NCBI RefSeq assembly: GCF_017873245.1
Contig: NZ_JAGGJY010000017.1
Location: 1 to 64,000, forward strand
Source: Clostridium tertium
GTDB taxonomy: Bacteria; Bacillota; Clostridia; Clostridiales; Clostridiaceae
Length of the DNA stretch: 64,000 nucleotides
Reading direction: 5' to 3'
Shown here: piece after piece, positions 28,299 to 35,768 of the stretch
Position numbering within the stretch: the first letter of the stretch is position 1
How the letters are laid out: each line of letters opens with the position of its first letter
Made by a program: the position numbers and the translations under genes
The notes under the pieces: model-generated
Databases searched by the model: none
The model's input: only the letters and a program-made list of their open reading frames with translations
Told to the model about the DNA's origin: nothing

Positions 28299-29027
28299 AT
28301 GGACCAAAATAAGAAAGATAAGGTAAAAGACTTTTTCAGAAAGGAGGGCTTTTATTTAGTACTATTCCTTTGCTTATGTGTAATTGCAACTGTTGCTGTT
28401 GTTACAACAAAGAAAAATAAGGCATTAGAACAAAGTAATCAATCACAAAATGAATTTACTTTAAATGTTGATGATAAAGCAACTTCAGATTTACAAAAAC
28501 AAAATGCTGATAGAGTAGAAAATACTCAAAATAATGAATTAGCAGAAAATGAAATAGCATCTACAGAAGAAGATGTTAATGTTTCTACAGGAACTAATGT
28601 AGAAGTGAGTTTTGCAAATCCTTTAGATGGATCAATTGCAAGAGGATATTCTTATCCAAAGCCACAAGCTATGAGTGATGGAAGCAGTAGAAATATTAGA
28701 GGAATAGATATAAAAGCTAGCGTTGGAACAGAAGTTAAAGCCGCAGCTGTAGGTGAAGTAAAAGAAGTTTCAAGCAAAATTGAAGAAGGAAATTATGTAG
28801 TTGTTGCCCATGCAAATGGATTATATACAAAGTATTGTAATTTATCCAAGGATATAAGGGTAAACGTTGGAGATAAAGTAACAGAAGAAACTGTTATAGG
28901 AACTGTAGGAGATAGTTCTAAAATATTTACAAATAATGAATTTGGCGAACATTTAAATATTCAAGTTCAAGATGTAGATGGAAAAGATTTAGATCCAACA
29001 ACATATTTTACATTTAATCAAGAATAA
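28299..29027 (+). CDS. spoIIQ: SpoIIQ-type forespore protein with degenerate M23 (LytM) domain
   Basis: A 242-residue protein with one membrane span (about 18-36), an acidic, Asn/Gln-rich linker, and a LytM fold (about 105-235: ANPLDGSIARGYSYP, GIDIKASVGTEVKA, GEHLNIQV). The zinc motifs are damaged: the His of HxxxD is I133 (D137 is kept) and HxH reads H218-L219-N220. I therefore predict no peptidase activity. B. subtilis SpoIIQ is likewise an inactive LytM protein that forms the engulfment channel with SpoIIIAH; some clostridial homologues keep the zinc site. Location between spoIID and spoIIID supports the call. An upstream sigma-F-like promoter fits. Confidence 0.9.
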   Translation: MDQNKKDKVKDFFRKEGFYLVLFLCLCVIATVAVVTTKKNKALEQSNQSQNEFTLNVDDKATSDLQKQNADRVENTQNNELAENEIASTEEDVNVSTGTNVEVSFANPLDGSIARGYSYPKPQAMSDGSSRNIRGIDIKASVGTEVKAAAVGEVKEVSSKIEEGNYVVVAHANGLYTKYCNLSKDIRVNVGDKVTEETVIGTVGDSSKIFTNNEFGEHLNIQVQDVDGKDLDPTTYFTFNQE

Positions 29028-29032
29028 TAAAC

Positions 29033-29067
29033 ATTCATCAGCCATTAATCTAAAATGGCTGATGAAT
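29033..29067 (+). terminator. Hairpin between spoIIQ and spoIIID
   Basis: A perfect 14-bp stem (29033-29046 with 29054-29067) and 7-nt loop start 6 nt after the spoIIQ stop. There is no long T-run, so it may be a partial terminator or an RNA stabiliser. Confidence 0.6.
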
Positions 29068-29121
29068 ATATTAAAGTTTAATGGTCGCGTATTAATAAGC
29101 TATCCAAAGGGAGGTAATATT

Positions 29122-29373
29122 TTGAAAGATTATATAGAAGAAAGAGTTTTAGAAGTGGCGAAATACATTATAGATTCAAAAGATACAATTAGAAAAACTG
29201 CAAAAGTATTTGGAGTAAGTAAAAGTACTATTCATAAAGATATGACAGAAAGATTACCTAAGATAAATCCAGCTATAGCAGAACAAACTCATTCAATACT
29301 AGAGTTAAATAAAGCTGAAAGACACATAAGAGGTGGAAAAGCTACCAAAATGAAATATAAGGCCGCAGAGTAG
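29122..29373 (+). CDS. spoIIID: Sporulation transcriptional regulator SpoIIID
   Basis: An 83-residue DNA-binding protein with a helix-turn-helix (TIRKTAKVFGVSKSTIHKDM) and the basic C-terminal tail typical of SpoIIID, which turns sigma-E genes on or off in the mother cell. I start at TTG 29122 because GGGAGG lies 7 nt upstream and the protein then begins MKDYIEERV like its homologues. An ATG at 29062 is in frame but lies inside the preceding hairpin and adds 20 residues unlike the family. It is followed by mreB/mbl as in Bacillus. Confidence 0.96.
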   Translation: MKDYIEERVLEVAKYIIDSKDTIRKTAKVFGVSKSTIHKDMTERLPKINPAIAEQTHSILELNKAERHIRGGKATKMKYKAAE

Positions 29374-29510
29374 TAATTGATTACAAAATTAAATACAAAT
29401 ATATTGAAGGATTACCATATTCCATATATAATAAGAAATAGAGCGAATATTGTAAAATAAGAGAGATTTCAAATATTATATAGTGTGAATAGAGTAGGAG
29501 TGAACAAGGA

Positions 29511-30545
29511 ATGTGGTTTTGGAGAAATAGGAGCGATTTAGGAATAGACTTAGGTACAGCGACTGTTTTAGTTTATGCAAAAGGTAAAGGAATAATATTA
29601 AAAGAGCCATCAGTTGTCGCAATAAATAAGAATAATAATAAAGTACTTGCAGTTGGTGAAGAGGCAAGGAAAATGATTGGAAGAACTCCAGGTAACATAG
29701 TTGCGGTAAGACCATTAAGAGATGGGGTTATATCAGATTATGATATAACAGAAAAGATGTTAAAAGAATTTATTAAAAAGGCGTATGGAAAGAGTAAGAT
29801 TACGGCTCCTAAAGTAATGGTATGTGTTCCGTCTCAAGCAACAGAAGTTGAAAAGAGAGCAGTAATTGATGCGGCAAGAAACTCTGGAGCCAAAAAAGTT
29901 CATTTAATAGAAGAACCTTTAGCTGCAGCAATAGGTGCAGGATTAGATATAACTAGACCAAGTGGATCCATGGTTGTAGATATTGGTGGAGGTACTACTG
30001 ATATAGCTGTAATATCTCTTGGTGGAGTTGTTGTAAGGTCATCTATTAAGGTAGCTGGGGATACATTTGACGATGCAATAATAAAGTATGTAAGAAATAA
30101 GTACAAGATAATGATAGGTGAGAAAACCGCAGAAGAATTAAAAGTAACTATAGGATCAGCGTTTAAAGGATCAAGAAGCTTAACTGCAAATATGAAGGGA
30201 AGAAATTTAATTACTGGGTTACCAGATGAACTTTCTATCTCAACAGATGAAATAATATATGCATTAAAAGAATCGGTATCATTAATTGTTGATAGTGTTA
30301 AATTTGTATTGGAAAAAACACCACCTGAGCTTGCTGCTGATATAATAGAGAGAGGGATACTAATGACAGGTGGAGGTTCTTTATTAGATGGATTAGATAA
30401 GCTAATAGAGCATGAAACTGGGGTTACTGTTGAGGTTGCGAATAATTCAGTAGAAGCAGTAGCAGAGGGAACAGGTAAAGTTTTAGGATACTTAGACAAG
30501 ATAGATACAAATTCTTCAGATAATGAAATAACATTAGTTGAGTAA
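29511..30545 (+). CDS. mreB: MreB/Mbl rod-shape actin homologue
   Basis: A 344-residue bacterial actin that forms filaments under the membrane and guides side-wall synthesis. Nucleotide-binding segments are SDLGIDLGTATVLVYAKG (phosphate 1), VDIGGGTTDIAVISLGG (phosphate 2) and MTGGGSLLDGLD (adenosine). The N-terminal MWFWRNR is an amphipathic membrane-binding tip. Its place after spoIIID matches B. subtilis mbl. No mreC/mreD follow, so this is the Mbl-type locus. RBS AGGAG precedes the ATG. Confidence 0.94.
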   Translation: MWFWRNRSDLGIDLGTATVLVYAKGKGIILKEPSVVAINKNNNKVLAVGEEARKMIGRTPGNIVAVRPLRDGVISDYDITEKMLKEFIKKAYGKSKITAPKVMVCVPSQATEVEKRAVIDAARNSGAKKVHLIEEPLAAAIGAGLDITRPSGSMVVDIGGGTTDIAVISLGGVVVRSSIKVAGDTFDDAIIKYVRNKYKIMIGEKTAEELKVTIGSAFKGSRSLTANMKGRNLITGLPDELSISTDEIIYALKESVSLIVDSVKFVLEKTPPELAADIIERGILMTGGGSLLDGLDKLIEHETGVTVEVANNSVEAVAEGTGKVLGYLDKIDTNSSDNEITLVE

Positions 30546-30588
30546 TCTATAGATATTATTAAATACATAGTAAATATATAAAATTATT

Positions 30589-30614
30589 AAAGGGGAGTTC
30601 AAAGACTCCCCTTT
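30589..30614. terminator. Terminator between mreB and yyaC
   Basis: A 10-bp GC-containing stem (30589-30598 with 30605-30614) with a 6-nt loop ends in TTTT. It overlaps the 3' end of yyaC on the other strand and can serve both converging genes. Confidence 0.82.
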
Positions 30615-31135
30615 TGGTTATGAGTAAGATTATATGCATAAATAATGGCAGCTGAAATTATTTTTGACATTTCCATGACTAAATGTAGACGAATACTTCT
30701 AGATGTAAAAAACTCAGCATTTTCACTTGAATCAATAATACCGATTATAGAAGCTATACCAACGTCAGGTAAGTTTTTACCCACTCCTTTTCCGGGATGT
30801 ATTGGATAGTCTCTGGTATGTATTTCACCAATAGAACTAGCTTCACCTAAGCAGGCATCTATTCCTATAATTAAAGATTTTGGATGCAATTTATTAATTT
30901 CATTTAATCTATTATTTATATTAAGAGCATGTATTGGAGATTCTATAGTTCCGTACACTGGAAGAGGAAAATTTTTTTCTTTTAAAAATGTACCAACCAT
31001 TGGACCTAAGCAGTCACCAATGCACTTATCAGTACCTATACATACAATTACAGTATTATTCGTAATATAGTCTTTGATAAATTTTGCTATTTCAATATGA
31101 GAATTATAAGAATTATATAATACTTTATGCTTCAC
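30599..31135 (-). CDS. yyaC: Spore protease YyaC family protein
   Basis: A 178-residue protein with the phosphorylase/hydrolase-like fold of the YyaC group, which is related to the germination protease Gpr. Typical segments are VIVCIGTDKCIGDCLGPMVG, PVYGTIESPIHALN and IIGIDACLGEASSIG; aspartates in the first and third are candidates for the active site. YyaC is made in sporulating cells; its substrate is not established. The start is GTG at 31135 with GGAGGTG upstream on the minus strand. It lies alone, converging on mreB. Confidence 0.88.
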   Translation of the reverse strand: MKHKVLYNSYNSHIEIAKFIKDYITNNTVIVCIGTDKCIGDCLGPMVGTFLKEKNFPLPVYGTIESPIHALNINNRLNEINKLHPKSLIIGIDACLGEASSIGEIHTRDYPIHPGKGVGKNLPDVGIASIIGIIDSSENAEFFTSRSIRLHLVMEMSKIISAAIIYAYNLTHNQKGSL

Positions 31136-31245
31136 TAAAAATTCACCTCCGCTTATACAATATATGTTCCAAGATTAATAAATATAATAAAATGTATAAA
31201 AAAACATAAAGAGGAAATTAATTAAATAAAAGGAGATGAATAAAT

Positions 31246-31812
31246 GTGAAAAAAATATTTTTTTATATAATTACTATAATTCTTGGAGCTAGTATACCTA
31301 TATACTATTTATTAGTATGGGAGCCATTAAAAAGCGAAGAGGCTATAAGTAATTCAATGAGATCTACTACTGAAAAAATTTTAAATAGTAGTGAAGTTTC
31401 AAATGGGCAAGATATATCAAATAATCTGAATAAGAAGAAAATAGATAGTAATAAAAATAGCATTAATATTAAAGAAAAATCTAATATGAGTAATAGTAGT
31501 AATTCTAATGAAAATATAATAACTGGTGAAAATGAAATAGAAGGTCTATCAATAAAGCAAAGCGATATTGAAAATAATTTGTTTGGAGAACTAGAAGAAA
31601 GTGAAAAGTTAGAAATAGACAGAATGTTAAAAAGTTTATCTATAGTAGATATAGTGAAGATAAATGATCATTTTTCTGATAAATATGATGATGACAATGT
31701 AAGAGAAGGATTTTCATTAGTAAAAAAGAGAATGTCATTATCGGATTATGAAGAGTTTAAGAGTATCATAAGTAGATATATTGATTTAGATATTATTGAA
31801 GAAAAAATTTGA
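31246..31812 (+). CDS. Membrane-anchored protein of unknown function
   Basis: A 188-residue protein I do not recognise. It has an N-terminal membrane anchor (about 4-25), a low-complexity Ser/Asn/Lys linker (about 38-95) and a helical C-terminal part (about 108-188) with two similar stretches, EKLEIDRMLKSLSIVDIVKI and KKRMSLSDYEEFKSIISRYI, which may be a repeated unit. The topology puts the C-terminal part outside the cytosol. The start is GTG at 31246: it overlaps an ATG whose next codon is a stop, and AGGAGATG sits 7 nt upstream. Nearby spoIIID and yyaC hint at sporulation, but nothing in the sequence proves it. Confidence 0.75.
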   Translation: MKKIFFYIITIILGASIPIYYLLVWEPLKSEEAISNSMRSTTEKILNSSEVSNGQDISNNLNKKKIDSNKNSINIKEKSNMSNSSNSNENIITGENEIEGLSIKQSDIENNLFGELEESEKLEIDRMLKSLSIVDIVKINDHFSDKYDDDNVREGFSLVKKRMSLSDYEEFKSIISRYIDLDIIEEKI

Positions 31813-32023
31813 TGGTTTGAGTATTGATAAAAATATGTATGTATTTTCTCAGTAAAAATTCAAACAATTATTAATAATAACTATACAATTATATTGCTTT
31901 AGACGAATTTATTTTTAGGACAATATAAGACAATAAAAAAGTGATATTAGTATTAAATAGAAGAAAATTAAAGAAATATAGAAAAAAATAAGTATAATCT
32001 CTTTAAATAAGTGAATATCACAC

Positions 32024-32052
32024 TTGAAATTAGGATACAATAAATATATACT
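32024..32052 (+). promoter_or_regulatory. Promoter of the tRNA cluster
   Basis: TTGAAA at 32024-32029 and TATACT at 32047-32052 are spaced by 17 nt, 56 nt before the first tRNA. Confidence 0.6.
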
Positions 32053-32108
32053 AATCATTGTCAGTTGAGACGACAATGTTTACTTAACTGAAATTAAATA
32101 AATTTAAT

Positions 32109-32193
32109 GGGGGAGTTCCCGAGTGGCCAAAGGGGGCAGACTGTAAATCTGTTACGTTTCGTTTCGATGGTTCGAATCCGTCCTCCCCCACCA
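32109..32193 (+). tRNA. tRNA-Tyr (GTA), copy 1
   Basis: 85 nt with encoded CCA. Acceptor GGGGGAG pairs with CTCCCCC; the anticodon loop holds GTA; a long variable arm marks it as class II; the T-loop is TTCGAAT. It is identical to the copies at 32299 and 32664. Confidence 0.98.
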
Positions 32194-32217
32194 TATAAAA
32201 TTTATTTAATATAATAT

Positions 32218-32292
32218 GCTGGCATGGCTCAACGGTAGAGCAGCTGACTTGTAATCAGCAGGTTGTAGGTTCGATTCCTATTGCCAGCTCCA
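32218..32292 (+). tRNA. tRNA-Thr (TGT), copy 1
   Basis: 75 nt with encoded CCA. Acceptor GCTGGCA pairs with TGCCAGC; the anticodon is TGT; the T-loop is TTCGATT. It reads ACN threonine codons and is a t6A37 target of the TsaB/C/E pathway in this window. Identical to the copy at 32581. Confidence 0.98.
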
Positions 32293-32298
32293 TAAAAT

Positions 32299-32383
32299 GG
32301 GGGAGTTCCCGAGTGGCCAAAGGGGGCAGACTGTAAATCTGTTACGTTTCGTTTCGATGGTTCGAATCCGTCCTCCCCCACCA
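32299..32383 (+). tRNA. tRNA-Tyr (GTA), copy 2
   Basis: Same 85-nt sequence as copy 1, placed 6 nt after tRNA-Thr copy 1. Confidence 0.98.
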
Positions 32384-32400
32384 TTTTATAACATTGATAT

Positions 32401-32476
32401 GGAAGCATAGCTCAGCTGGGAGAGCATCTGCCTTACAAGCAGAGGGTCACAGGTTCGATCCCTGTTGTTTCCACCA
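32401..32476 (+). tRNA. tRNA-Val (TAC)
   Basis: 76 nt with encoded CCA. Acceptor GGAAGCA pairs with TGTTTCC (one G-T); the anticodon loop CTTACAA gives TAC; the T-arm is ACAGG/CCTGT. Confidence 0.98.
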
Positions 32477-32580
32477 TTTTGGTATTAAACACTTAATGAA
32501 GTAGAGTATAGTGATAACTGAATTTAGTGTAAAAGCCAATCTACTGAAAGAAGAGAAGTAGATATTTCATTAATAAATAT

Positions 32581-32655
32581 GCTGGCATGGCTCAACGGTA
32601 GAGCAGCTGACTTGTAATCAGCAGGTTGTAGGTTCGATTCCTATTGCCAGCTCCA
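32581..32655 (+). tRNA. tRNA-Thr (TGT), copy 2
   Basis: Same 75-nt sequence as copy 1. It follows a 104-nt spacer after tRNA-Val that contains a small hairpin (ATCTACT ... AGTAGAT). Confidence 0.98.
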
Positions 32656-32663
32656 ATAAATAT

Positions 32664-32748
32664 GGGGGAGTTCCCGAGTGGCCAAAGGGGGCAGACTGTA
32701 AATCTGTTACGTTTCGTTTCGATGGTTCGAATCCGTCCTCCCCCACCA
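32664..32748 (+). tRNA. tRNA-Tyr (GTA), copy 3
   Basis: Same 85-nt sequence as copies 1 and 2, 8 nt after tRNA-Thr copy 2. The Thr-Tyr pair thus occurs twice, which points to a duplicated unit. Confidence 0.98.
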
Positions 32749-32749
32749 C

Positions 32750-32773
32750 AAAAGACAAGGATTCTTGTCTTTT
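32750..32773 (+). terminator. Terminator of the tRNA cluster
   Basis: A 10-bp stem (32750-32759 with 32764-32773) with a 4-nt loop leads into a T-run. Confidence 0.9.
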
Positions 32774-32845
32774 TTTATATTTACAAACAACCTAATATTT
32801 TATTAGTTAAGAAATTTAAATATTTAATAAATTTATATTTTATAG

Positions 32846-32874
32846 TTGACTAGTAGTATTAAAGGTGATATACT
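32846..32874 (+). promoter_or_regulatory. Promoter of the SAM riboswitch-metK unit
   Basis: TTGACT at 32846-32851 and TATACT at 32869-32874 are separated by exactly 17 nt. Transcription would start about 15-20 nt before the riboswitch aptamer. Confidence 0.75.
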
Positions 32875-32898
32875 CTAAAAAGTAAAATTTGATATTAG

Positions 32899-33052
32899 TT
32901 CTTATCCAGAGAGGTGGAGGGAGAAGGGCCCGATGAAACCCGGCAACCTACTTTATTAAGTTTAAGTGTGGTGCCAATTCCTGCAAAGTAATTTTGCAAG
33001 ATAAGAAAGATTAGGATTTTTAACGTCTCTTCTTATCGAAGAGATTTTTTTA
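32899..33052 (+). promoter_or_regulatory. SAM-I (S-box) riboswitch with terminator, controls metK
   Basis: The aptamer runs from 32899 to 33007 and carries the S-box core (CAGAGAGGTGGAGGGA, GGGCCCGATGAAACCCGGCA, GGTGCCAATTCCTGC). Helix P1 is TTCTTATC (32899-32906) with GATAAGAA (33000-33007). The terminator stem is 33026-33032 with 33038-33044, then a T-run. The segment TTCTTATC at 33030-33037 repeats the P1 5' strand, so it can pair with 33000-33007 as antiterminator. With SAM bound, P1 forms, the antiterminator cannot, and transcription stops: feedback on SAM synthetase. Confidence 0.98.
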
Positions 33053-33105
33053 TTTTATAAATTAATTCAGAATTAATATCAAGTAAAATGAAAGGAGAAA
33101 TGAAA

Positions 33106-34281
33106 ATGAGAAGATTATTTACATCAGAATCAGTTACAGAAGGGCATCCAGATAAAATTTGTGACCAAATTTCAGATGCAGTATTAGATAGTATTTTAGC
33201 TAAAGATCCTATGGCAAGAGTTGCTTGTGAAACAGCTGTTACTACAGGAATGGTACTAGTTATGGGAGAAATATCAACTAATTGTTATGTTGATATTCCA
33301 AAGTTAGTTAGAGAAACAGTAAAAGAAATTGGATATGATAGAGCTAAGTATGGTTTTGACTGCGAAACATGTTCAGTTTTAACATCAATAGATGAGCAAT
33401 CAGGCGATATAGCTATGGGTGTAGATGAAGCTTTAGAATCAAGAGATGGACAAAAGGATGATGTTGAGGCAGTTGGGGCTGGAGACCAAGGTATGATGTT
33501 TGGTTTTGCAACAAATGAAACAGAAGAATACATGCCTTTACCAATAGCAATGGCTCACAGATTATCAAGAAGATTATCAGAAGTGAGAAAGAACGGAACT
33601 TTACCATATTTAAGACCAGATGGAAAGACTCAAGTTACAGTTGAATATGATGATAATAAAGTAATAAGAATAGATGCAATTGTAATATCAACACAACATA
33701 GTGAAGATGTATCTCAGGAGCAAATAAGAGAAGATTTAATGGAACATGTAATTAAAGCTGTAGTTCCTGCAGAATTATTAGATGATACTACTAAGTATTA
33801 CATAAATCCAACTGGTAGATTTGTTGTTGGAGGTCCACAAGGAGATAGCGGATTAACTGGAAGAAAGATAATAGTTGATACTTATGGTGGATATGGAAGA
33901 CATGGCGGTGGTGCTTTCTCAGGAAAAGATCCAACTAAAGTTGATAGATCAGCAGCTTATGCAGCTAGATGGGTTGCTAAGAATTTAGTTGCAGCAGGAG
34001 TTGCAGATAAATTAGAAATTCAATTAGCTTATGCTATTGGAGTAGCTAAACCAGTATCAATAGAAATAGATACATTTGGAACTGGAAAGAAATCAGAAGC
34101 AGAAATAATTTCAATAGTTGAAAAAGTATTTGATTTAAGACCAGGTGCTATAATAAGAGATCTAGAATTAAGAAGACCAATTTATAAGCAAACAGCTGCA
34201 TATGGACATTTTGGAAGAAATGATTTAAATTTACCTTGGGAAAATTTAAATAAAGTAGAAGAAATAAAGAAATATCTTTAA
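33106..34281 (+). CDS. metK: S-adenosylmethionine synthetase
   Basis: A 391-residue cytosolic enzyme that makes SAM from methionine and ATP. Signature segments are [17 protein letters not shown] (ATP site), [12 protein letters not shown] and the P-loop-like [19 protein letters not shown]. Of three in-frame ATG codons I choose 33106, since GGAG at 33094-33097 gives 8-nt spacing; the ATG at 33088 lies before that site and 33100 is too close. Expression is under the SAM-I riboswitch directly upstream. SAM made here is the methyl donor for PrmC. Confidence 0.97.
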   Translation: MRRLFTSESVTEGHPDKICDQISDAVLDSILAKDPMARVACETAVTTGMVLVMGEISTNCYVDIPKLVRETVKEIGYDRAKYGFDCETCSVLTSIDEQSGDIAMGVDEALESRDGQKDDVEAVGAGDQGMMFGFATNETEEYMPLPIAMAHRLSRRLSEVRKNGTLPYLRPDGKTQVTVEYDDNKVIRIDAIVISTQHSEDVSQEQIREDLMEHVIKAVVPAELLDDTTKYYINPTGRFVVGGPQGDSGLTGRKIIVDTYGGYGRHGGGAFSGKDPTKVDRSAAYAARWVAKNLVAAGVADKLEIQLAYAIGVAKPVSIEIDTFGTGKKSEAEIISIVEKVFDLRPGAIIRDLELRRPIYKQTAAYGHFGRNDLNLPWENLNKVEEIKKYL

Positions 34282-34317
34282 AATAATAAAGTAGAAGAGA
34301 TAAAGTATATTTAAAAT
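34249..34317 (+). repeat. Imperfect tandem duplication across the metK stop codon
   Basis: Two copies of about 35 bp (34249-34284 and 34284-34317), both with AATAAAGTAGAAGA at the start and TTAAAATA at the end. The first encodes the last residues and stop of metK; the second is non-coding. Confidence 0.75.
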
Positions 34318-34318
34318 A

Positions 34319-34351
34319 AAAAATGCTCCAATTTTGAATTGGAGCATTTTT
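34319..34351. terminator. Bidirectional terminator between metK and nagA
   Basis: A 15-bp stem (34319-34333 with 34337-34351) with a 3-nt loop, A-run on the left and T-run on the right. Confidence 0.92.
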
Positions 34352-34353
34352 GT

Positions 34354-35484
34354 TTATACTAATACTTTACCAGCAACTATAACATTTTTTATATTTATCT
34401 CTTCATCAAATAAAACTAAATCAGCATCATAGCCTTCTTTTACAAGACCTTTTCTATCTTCAACTTTACAATGTCTAGCAGCGTTAAAAGTTGCCATTTT
34501 TACAGCTTCATTTAGTGGAAGACCAACGTTCTTATATACATTTCTAACAGCTTTATCTAAAGTTAATATTGAGCCAGCTAAGCTTCCACTTAAAAGTCTT
34601 GCAGCTCCATCTTTAACAACAACATCTTGGCCGCCTAATGCATACATGCCATCAGGCATAGCACATGCCATCATTGCATCAGTAACTAATAAAACTTTAT
34701 CAGTTGTCTTTTGATTGTAAGCTATTCTAAGTGATGGATATGATATATGGATACCATCAGAAATTGTTTCTGTAGTTATCTCGCTATCAAATATAGCACC
34801 TACAACTCCAGGTTCTCTATGAGCAAATGGTGTCATTGCATTAAATAAATGAGTTGAGTGACAGCAACCACATTTAATTCCTTCCATAGCTTCATCATAA
34901 GTAGCTTTAGTATGACCTATAGAGCAAACTATTCCTTTTTTTGATAATTCTTTTATTAATTCCTTAGCACCTGGAACTTCAGGAGCAATTGTAATTGATA
35001 CAACGGCATCTTCAGCATCTCCGACCATAGCATTAAAATTATCAAGTGTTGGAGGAATTAAGAAATTAGGATTTTGAGCTCCTATAGCTTTTGGACTAAT
35101 GAAAGGACCTTCAAGATGAGCTCCTAGAACAATAGCACCATCAGTACCATTTTCCTTGGCTTCTTTTATAACTTTCATAGATTTTCTTATATCATCTACT
35201 GATACTGTCATTGTAGTTGGTGTGAAAGCAGTAGTTCCATGCTTAACTATAGTTTTAGAAATCTCATTGATTGCCTCAAAAGTACCATCCATTGTATCAT
35301 GCCCACCTGCACCATGGATATGAACATCTATAAACCCTGGAGATAAATATAGTCCTTCTGCATCTATTACTTCAGAGTCATTAATATTATTTGGGTTTAT
35401 TTCTTTAATTTTTCCATCTTCGATTAAGACAGAGCCCTTTTCTATCCTATCAAAATATACTATGTTACAATTTTTGATTATCAT
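34354..35484 (-). CDS. nagA: N-acetylglucosamine-6-phosphate deacetylase
   Basis: A 376-residue amidohydrolase that removes the acetyl group from GlcNAc-6-phosphate during amino-sugar use and wall recycling. Metal and substrate motifs are PGFIDVHIHGAGGHDTMDG, the Glu in LGAHLEGPFISP, IGHTKATYDEAMEG, CHSTHLFNAMTPFAHREPG and the catalytic Asp in LLVTDAMMACAMPDG. Start ATG at 35484 with GGAGGTG upstream on the minus strand. No nagB or GlcNAc transporter is adjacent, so it seems to be transcribed alone. Confidence 0.96.
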   Translation of the reverse strand: MIIKNCNIVYFDRIEKGSVLIEDGKIKEINPNNINDSEVIDAEGLYLSPGFIDVHIHGAGGHDTMDGTFEAINEISKTIVKHGTTAFTPTTMTVSVDDIRKSMKVIKEAKENGTDGAIVLGAHLEGPFISPKAIGAQNPNFLIPPTLDNFNAMVGDAEDAVVSITIAPEVPGAKELIKELSKKGIVCSIGHTKATYDEAMEGIKCGCCHSTHLFNAMTPFAHREPGVVGAIFDSEITTETISDGIHISYPSLRIAYNQKTTDKVLLVTDAMMACAMPDGMYALGGQDVVVKDGAARLLSGSLAGSILTLDKAVRNVYKNVGLPLNEAVKMATFNAARHCKVEDRKGLVKEGYDADLVLFDEEINIKNVIVAGKVLV

Positions 35485-35768
35485 ATGAGCACCTCCATAT
35501 TTTTAATATAAATCTCAATTAAAAACTATAACATTAATAGCTAGACATAATAGAAATAGCTATAAAACGTATTCAAATATAGTATAAAATTGAAATAATA
35601 TAAATTTTATTATTTTTATAAGTTAGTATACTTATATATTTAATTATAGCACATTAATTATAGTAAGATTTAAATAAATGTATAATCTTTATTACAACTT
35701 ATATATGATATAATTATATAATAAAAATAGTGAGATTAAAATATTATTAGAAGATTTGGAGAGATAAC

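Noticed and set aside
29062-29121. Longer start for SpoIIID at ATG 29062
   Set aside because: The extension lies in a hairpin, lacks an RBS and does not resemble SpoIIID; TTG 29122 has an ideal RBS and gives the family N-terminus.
29900-30568. A 222-codon minus-strand frame opposite mreB
   Set aside because: Long antisense frames are expected opposite A-rich coding DNA; composition is Ser/Thr/Ile-rich without motifs, and mreB is certain.
32644-32853. Open frame of 69 codons over tRNA-Thr copy 2 and tRNA-Tyr copy 3
   Set aside because: It reads through two tRNA genes and their terminator and has no ribosome binding site; it is a chance frame.
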